Assembly: GCA_023249815.1 (NCBI GenBank)
Contig: JAHFBX010000084.1
Location: 1 to 9,678, forward strand
Direction: 5' to 3'
DNA from: Candidatus Eiseniibacteriota bacterium
GTDB lineage: Bacteria > Eisenbacteria > RBG-16-71-46
Length of the DNA stretch: 9,678 nt
The notes below the pieces were generated by a model. The model was not told where the DNA came from. It made no database searches and saw only the letters and a list, made by a program, of their open reading frames with translations. Within the stretch, counting starts at the first letter, position 1, and each line of letters begins with the position of its first letter. This document shows, piece by piece, positions 6,816 through 9,678 of the stretch. The position numbers and the translations under genes were made by a program.

Positions 6816-6832
6816 CCCGCGATGCTCGCGGG
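6816..6832. repeat. Perfect short hairpin in the pepT/POT divergent region
   Basis: CCCGCGA (6816-6822) and TCGCGGG (6826-6832) form a 7-bp perfect stem with loop TGC. It lies about 100 bp upstream of pepT and 120 bp upstream of the transporter gene. It could sit in a leader RNA or mark an operator, or be chance in GC-rich DNA. Confidence 0.35.
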
Positions 6833-6840
6833 CATCTCGC

Positions 6841-6879
6841 CCATGGCCGCGTTCGGCGGTGTTGCGCATTCGGCCATGG
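6841..6879. promoter_or_regulatory. Inverted repeat, possible operator between pepT and POT transporter gene
   Basis: CCATGGCCG (6841-6849) and CGGCCATGG (6871-6879) are perfect 9-bp inverted arms about 30 bp apart centre to centre, close to three helical turns. Just downstream, TATGCT at 6901-6906 could be the -10 of the transporter gene. A dimeric regulator could bind here and control both divergent genes, but no regulator gene is in the window. Each arm contains the common CCATGG palindrome, which raises the chance of coincidence. Confidence 0.35.
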
Positions 6880-6938
6880 CTTCGCCCGTTCCCGAGCGGC
6901 TATGCTGCCGCGCGCTCGTTCCCACGCTTGCCACCTGT

Positions 6939-6943
6939 GGAGG
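6939..6943 (+). promoter_or_regulatory. Ribosome binding site that fixes the POT transporter start
   Basis: GGAGG lies 8 nt before ATG 6952-6954. The frame is open for more than 900 bp upstream, so this site is what decides the start. The protein then begins 20-odd residues before the first membrane segment, as expected for the family. Confidence 0.8.
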
Positions 6944-6951
6944 CCATCCCG

Positions 6952-8358
6952 ATGTCCACTGCCGTCGCCTCGCCACCCGACGCCGCCCGCGAAGGCACGT
7001 TCCTCGGGCATCCGAAGGGGCTGTTCATCCTCTTCCTCACCGAGATGTGGGAGCGGTTCTCCTACTACGGCATGCGTTCGCTGCTCGTGCTGTACATGCT
7101 GAGTCACCTGTTCATCCAGCCCGACGTGGGCGCGCGGGTGCTCGGGTTCAACGCCGTGCGGGGCATGTTCGAGGCGCTGTTCCACACCAGCTACACGGCG
7201 CAGCCGCTGAGCTCATGGGTATACGGGCTGTACACCGGCTTCGTGTACTTCACGCCGTTCTTCGGCGGCATGCTCGCCGACCGCATCCTGGGCCAGCGCC
7301 GCACCGTCGTGATCGGCGGCATCCTCATGGCGATCGGCCACTTCCTGATGGCGGTCGAATCGCTGTTCTTCCCCGCGCTGCTGTTCCTGATCCTCGGGAA
7401 CGGCTGCTTCAAGCCGAACATCAGCACGCAGGTCGGCCTGCTCTACCCGCCGGGTGACAAGCGACGCGACAGCGCGTTCTCGATCTTCTACGTGGGCATC
7501 AATGTCGGCGCGTTCCTGGCGCCGCTCGTGTGCGGCACGCTCGGCCAGAAGGTCGGCTGGCACTACGGATTCGCCGCGGCCGGCGTGGGCATGGTGCTCG
7601 GGCTCGTCTTCTACCTCATGAACCAGAAGCACCTGGCGCCGGACGTGCTCGCGCAACGCAGGGCGCAGGTTGCGGTGGTGAAGGAGAAGATGACCGGCGA
7701 GGAGTGGATGCGCGTGCTCGTCATCTGCGTGGCGTGCTTCATCGTCGCGTCGTTCTGGGCCGTGTACGAGCAGCAGGGCAACACGCTCCAAGTGTGGGCC
7801 GATCAAAACACGCGCTGGAATTTCTTCGGCTGGGACATGCCATCCACGTGGTACCAGGCGTTCAACCCGTTCATGATCTTCCTGTTCACGCCGTTGCTCA
7901 CGTCATTCTGGGGCTGGCAGTCGGCGAGGAACCAGGAGCCCACGAGCCTGACGAAGATGGCCATGGGCTGCGTGCTGCTCGGACTGGGTTTCATCATCAT
8001 GATCGTGGCGGCGCAGGGCCTGTCCTCGGCCGACGCCAAGCGCAGCATCCTGTGGCTCGTGAGCAGCACGGCGATCTACACGTTCGGCGAGCTCTATCTG
8101 TCACCCATCGGGCTGTCGTTCGTCACCAAGGTCGCGCCGGCGCGCATCGTCTCGATGATGATGGGCGTGTGGTTCCTCGCGAACTTCATCGGCAACTACA
8201 TGACCGGCTACCTCGGCACGTTCTACGAGCAGATGCCGAAGGCGCAGTTCTTCACGCTCATGACCGCGATCGCCGTGATCGCCGGCGTGGTGCTGTTCAT
8301 CATCGGCCGGCCGCTCGACAAGTTCGTGTCGAGCCACGACAAGCACGAGGCGCACTGA
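6952..8358 (+). CDS. POT/PTR2 family proton-coupled di/tripeptide transporter
   Basis: This 468-residue inner-membrane protein should import di- and tripeptides with protons. The POT signature ExxERFxYYG is present as EMWERFSYYG (31-40), directly after a short cytoplasmic N-terminus. The second signature is FYVGINVGAF (179-188), of the FYxxINxG type. Lys154 in NGCFKPNIS, Glu273 in VYEQQGNT on helix 7 and Glu380 in FGELYLSPIG on helix 10 correspond to residues used for peptide and proton binding in family members. About a dozen or more hydrophobic helices are visible, with a cytoplasmic loop rich in charge around 223-252 (HLAPDVLAQRRAQVAVVKEK). The length is typical and the gene looks intact. 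The neighbour pepT on the opposite strand and the DPP IV-type protease nearby support a role in peptide use. Substrate range cannot be read from the sequence. Confidence 0.95.
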   Translation: MSTAVASPPDAAREGTFLGHPKGLFILFLTEMWERFSYYGMRSLLVLYMLSHLFIQPDVGARVLGFNAVRGMFEALFHTSYTAQPLSSWVYGLYTGFVYFTPFFGGMLADRILGQRRTVVIGGILMAIGHFLMAVESLFFPALLFLILGNGCFKPNISTQVGLLYPPGDKRRDSAFSIFYVGINVGAFLAPLVCGTLGQKVGWHYGFAAAGVGMVLGLVFYLMNQKHLAPDVLAQRRAQVAVVKEKMTGEEWMRVLVICVACFIVASFWAVYEQQGNTLQVWADQNTRWNFFGWDMPSTWYQAFNPFMIFLFTPLLTSFWGWQSARNQEPTSLTKMAMGCVLLGLGFIIMIVAAQGLSSADAKRSILWLVSSTAIYTFGELYLSPIGLSFVTKVAPARIVSMMMGVWFLANFIGNYMTGYLGTFYEQMPKAQFFTLMTAIAVIAGVVLFIIGRPLDKFVSSHDKHEAH

Positions 8359-8376
8359 GGTCGGGAGCTCCCGCCG

Positions 8377-8401
8377 CACGAGACGAAACGGCGTCGTCGT
8401 G
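8377..8401. terminator. Possible terminator hairpin after the POT transporter gene
   Basis: CACGAGACG (8377-8385) pairs with CGTCGTCGTG (8392-8401) with one bulged G and loop AAACGG. A perfect GGGAGCTCCC palindrome lies just before it (8363-8372). It sits in the 82-bp gap between two convergent genes, where a shared terminator is expected. There is no T-tract. Confidence 0.35.
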
Positions 8402-8440
8402 AGCGGACTCGCGACGGCGCCGATCGCCTGGACGGAGCCG

Positions 8441-8929
8441 CTAGCTCAAGCTCGTGTCGCGCCGCGGCGTGTGCGCGCGAATGACCATCACGATCGGCAG
8501 CCCGACGCAGAAGACATGGATCAGAAGCCCGATCAGGACGTCTTGCGGTGTGCGTGGTACCCGGCGATGGATGGCGGAGAGCGGGATCACGACTTCGTAC
8601 ATCACGGCGTAGACCAACAGGCCGTAGAGCGGGCCGCTCACCCACGCGTTTCGCACCAGTGCCGGCATGCGACGGCTCGCGAGCCAGAACAGGGCGGCCC
8701 ACGTTGTCGCGATGCTGAAGTGCGTCACGAACCCGAGCGCCGCCGACCAACCGCCGTGCGCGTACGAGTCCTTCCCCAGCCAGCCGCTCGCGACAGACTG
8801 CAGCACGCGCATGGGCGAGCGGCCGCGCAAGAACGCCTGGACGCTAGCGGCCGTGATGTCGAGCAGCCCGGCGAGCGCGCCGGCGTTCAGGATCGCCGGC
8901 GTCGCGCGGGGTTTCGCCGCGTCACTCAT
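8441..8929 (-). CDS. Small integral membrane protein of 162 residues, function unknown
   Basis: I cannot assign a function. After a short polar start (MSDAAKPRAT) come four likely membrane helices: roughly residues 12-34 (with GLLDITAASVQAF), 62-84 (SAALGFVTHFSIATTWAALFWLA), 97-119 and 130-150. Conserved-looking features are LDITAA, GRSPMRVLQSVASGWLG (36-52) between helices 1 and 2, and MYEVVIPLSAI (110-120). They resemble a widespread uncharacterised bacterial membrane protein group. The C-terminus RAHTPRRDTSLS is basic and probably cytoplasmic. I chose ATG 8927-8929 over an ATG at 9071-9073, since the latter would run through the OPT gene and adds a charged, low-quality stretch. It starts 11 bp after the OPT stop, so the two are probably co-transcribed and translationally coupled. 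Confidence 0.78.
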   Translation of the reverse strand: MSDAAKPRATPAILNAGALAGLLDITAASVQAFLRGRSPMRVLQSVASGWLGKDSYAHGGWSAALGFVTHFSIATTWAALFWLASRRMPALVRNAWVSGPLYGLLVYAVMYEVVIPLSAIHRRVPRTPQDVLIGLLIHVFCVGLPIVMVIRAHTPRRDTSLS

Positions 8930-8940
8930 GGGGGTCGTGT

Positions 8941-9678
8941 CTACCCCTTCCTCCCGGACAGCAGCTTCTCGCGGCCCACCATCCACAGCAGCAGCACGAT
9001 TCCCGCGAACGGGATCAGCGCGAGCACGTTGGCCGACTCGCCGGCGAAGAACGGATTCCTCGCGGCCGCCCACGTGGCGATCCTATTGTCGAAGTCCGTG
9101 AGCACGCCTGCCAGGAACGCGATGAGGATGCCGGCGATGGCGCCACCCGCGATGTAGCCCGACGCCATCAGCACGCCGGGGCTCTTGTCGCCCTCGGCGA
9201 GCAGCTGATCCTCGCTCAGGTTCCGGTGCGCGAGTTCCTTGCGCCTCGCGCGGTCCACGAGCCAGCGCACGAGACCGCCGATGAAGATGGGCGACGACGA
9301 CGAGATGGGCAGGTAGACGCCCACCGCGAACGCGAGCGACGGGATGCCCACCAGTTCCAACATCACCGAGATCATCACGCCGAACAGCACCAGCCCCCAC
9401 GGCAGCTTGCGGTCCAGGATGCCGCGGATGATGTAGCTCATGAGCGTGGCCTTCGGCGCGTCGAACTTCTTCACCGAGGAGCCGTCCGGGCGCTTCGTAT
9501 GAAAGCCGTTGATCCCGGGATCCACGAACCACACCGCGTCGCCGTTCGCATCCACCAGGTACTTGCCGGAGGGAGCGCCCTCGGCGTCGATCTTGTGGTA
9601 CGCGCGGTACTCGTGGCCGTCGTCACGCGCCTGCGCACCGCGGATTCGTTCGACCTTCGCGTTCGCCAGTGCCGAGGG
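8941..9678 (-). CDS. OPT-family oligopeptide transporter, C-terminal part (cut by window edge)
   Basis: The 245 visible residues end at a TAG (8941-8943); the N-terminus lies beyond the right edge. The membrane core has APKATLMSYIIRGIL, then LPWGLVLFGV and the characteristic GIPSLAFAVGVYLPIS and SPIFIGGLVRWLVD, where prokaryotic OPT carriers have conserved PSLxFAVGxYLP and GGxxR. Further helices follow at GYIAGGAIAGILIAFLAG and near the end (LALIPFAGIVLLLWMV). A cytoplasmic charged loop (DRARRKELAHRNLSEDQLLA) lies between. OPT carriers import oligopeptides or, in other members, metal-chelate complexes. Ahead of the first visible helix is a polar stretch (about residues 1-70 of the visible part, including GKYLVDANGDAVWFVDPGING) that looks like a soluble domain or loop. 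The peptide-use context favours oligopeptides as substrate, but that is inference. Confidence 0.9.
   Translation of the reverse strand, partial: PSALANAKVERIRGAQARDDGHEYRAYHKIDAEGAPSGKYLVDANGDAVWFVDPGINGFHTKRPDGSSVKKFDAPKATLMSYIIRGILDRKLPWGLVLFGVMISVMLELVGIPSLAFAVGVYLPISSSSPIFIGGLVRWLVDRARRKELAHRNLSEDQLLAEGDKSPGVLMASGYIAGGAIAGILIAFLAGVLTDFDNRIATWAAARNPFFAGESANVLALIPFAGIVLLLWMVGREKLLSGRKG

Noticed and set aside
6025..6951. Upstream extension of the POT transporter frame
   Set aside because: It is antisense to pepT and non-protein-like. The ribosome site at 6939-6943 and the family N-terminus fix the start at 6952.
5399..6976. A 525-codon minus-strand frame overlapping pepT
   Set aside because: It is out of frame with a fully recognisable PepT and is low-complexity RRGHA-type sequence.
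1..9678. CRISPR arrays, tRNA or rRNA genes, insertion sequences, phage genes
   Set aside because: No regularly spaced repeats, cloverleaf-like sequences, transposase motifs or phage proteins were found on either strand by eye.

Overview
The window is a very GC-rich, gene-dense bacterial segment. Codons favour G/C at the third position, which creates long spurious open frames on the opposite strands. Gene content points to a Gram-negative, environmental, respiring bacterium: an outer-lineage MurB, exported S9 peptidases, a reaction-centre-type dihaem cytochrome c and two peptide transporter families. The cytochrome type plus DPP IV-like peptidase recalls Gemmatimonadota, Acidobacteriota or Eisenbacteria-like lineages. 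That placement is inference; there is no rRNA here to test it.

Layout. The 5' end of murB (minus strand) is cut by the left edge. Diverging from it on the plus strand is a 72-residue SelW-like (Rdx family) gene, 557-775, whose CxxU motif is encoded by an in-frame TGA. Just downstream of the TGA is a hairpin with a GGUCU apical loop, a good candidate bacterial SECIS element. Facing it is a minus-strand run of four genes read from 4753 down to 798: an exported dihaem cytochrome c, a flavin reductase-like protein, a secreted dipeptidyl peptidase IV-type S9 protease, and a small protein that may have a B3-like fold.

From 5028 to 5468 lies a badly damaged ychF (ribosome-associated P-loop ATPase). 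It keeps a good N-terminus and the last C-terminal residues. It has lost most of the middle, has a fragment in another frame and has a G3 Asp replaced by Val. It ends inside the 3' end of pepT (minus strand, tripeptidase). Diverging from pepT is a complete POT/PTR2 proton-coupled di/tripeptide transporter. At the right end, on the minus strand, the C-terminal part of an OPT-family transporter is followed 11 bp later by a small four-helix membrane protein.

How it works together. The DPP IV-type protease releases dipeptides outside the cytoplasm, the POT carrier (and perhaps the OPT carrier) imports short peptides, and PepT hydrolyses tripeptides inside. This is a coherent peptide-scavenging neighbourhood. 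The selenoprotein and cytochrome/flavin genes are redox functions without an obvious direct link to it. No tRNA, rRNA, CRISPR array or insertion sequence was seen.
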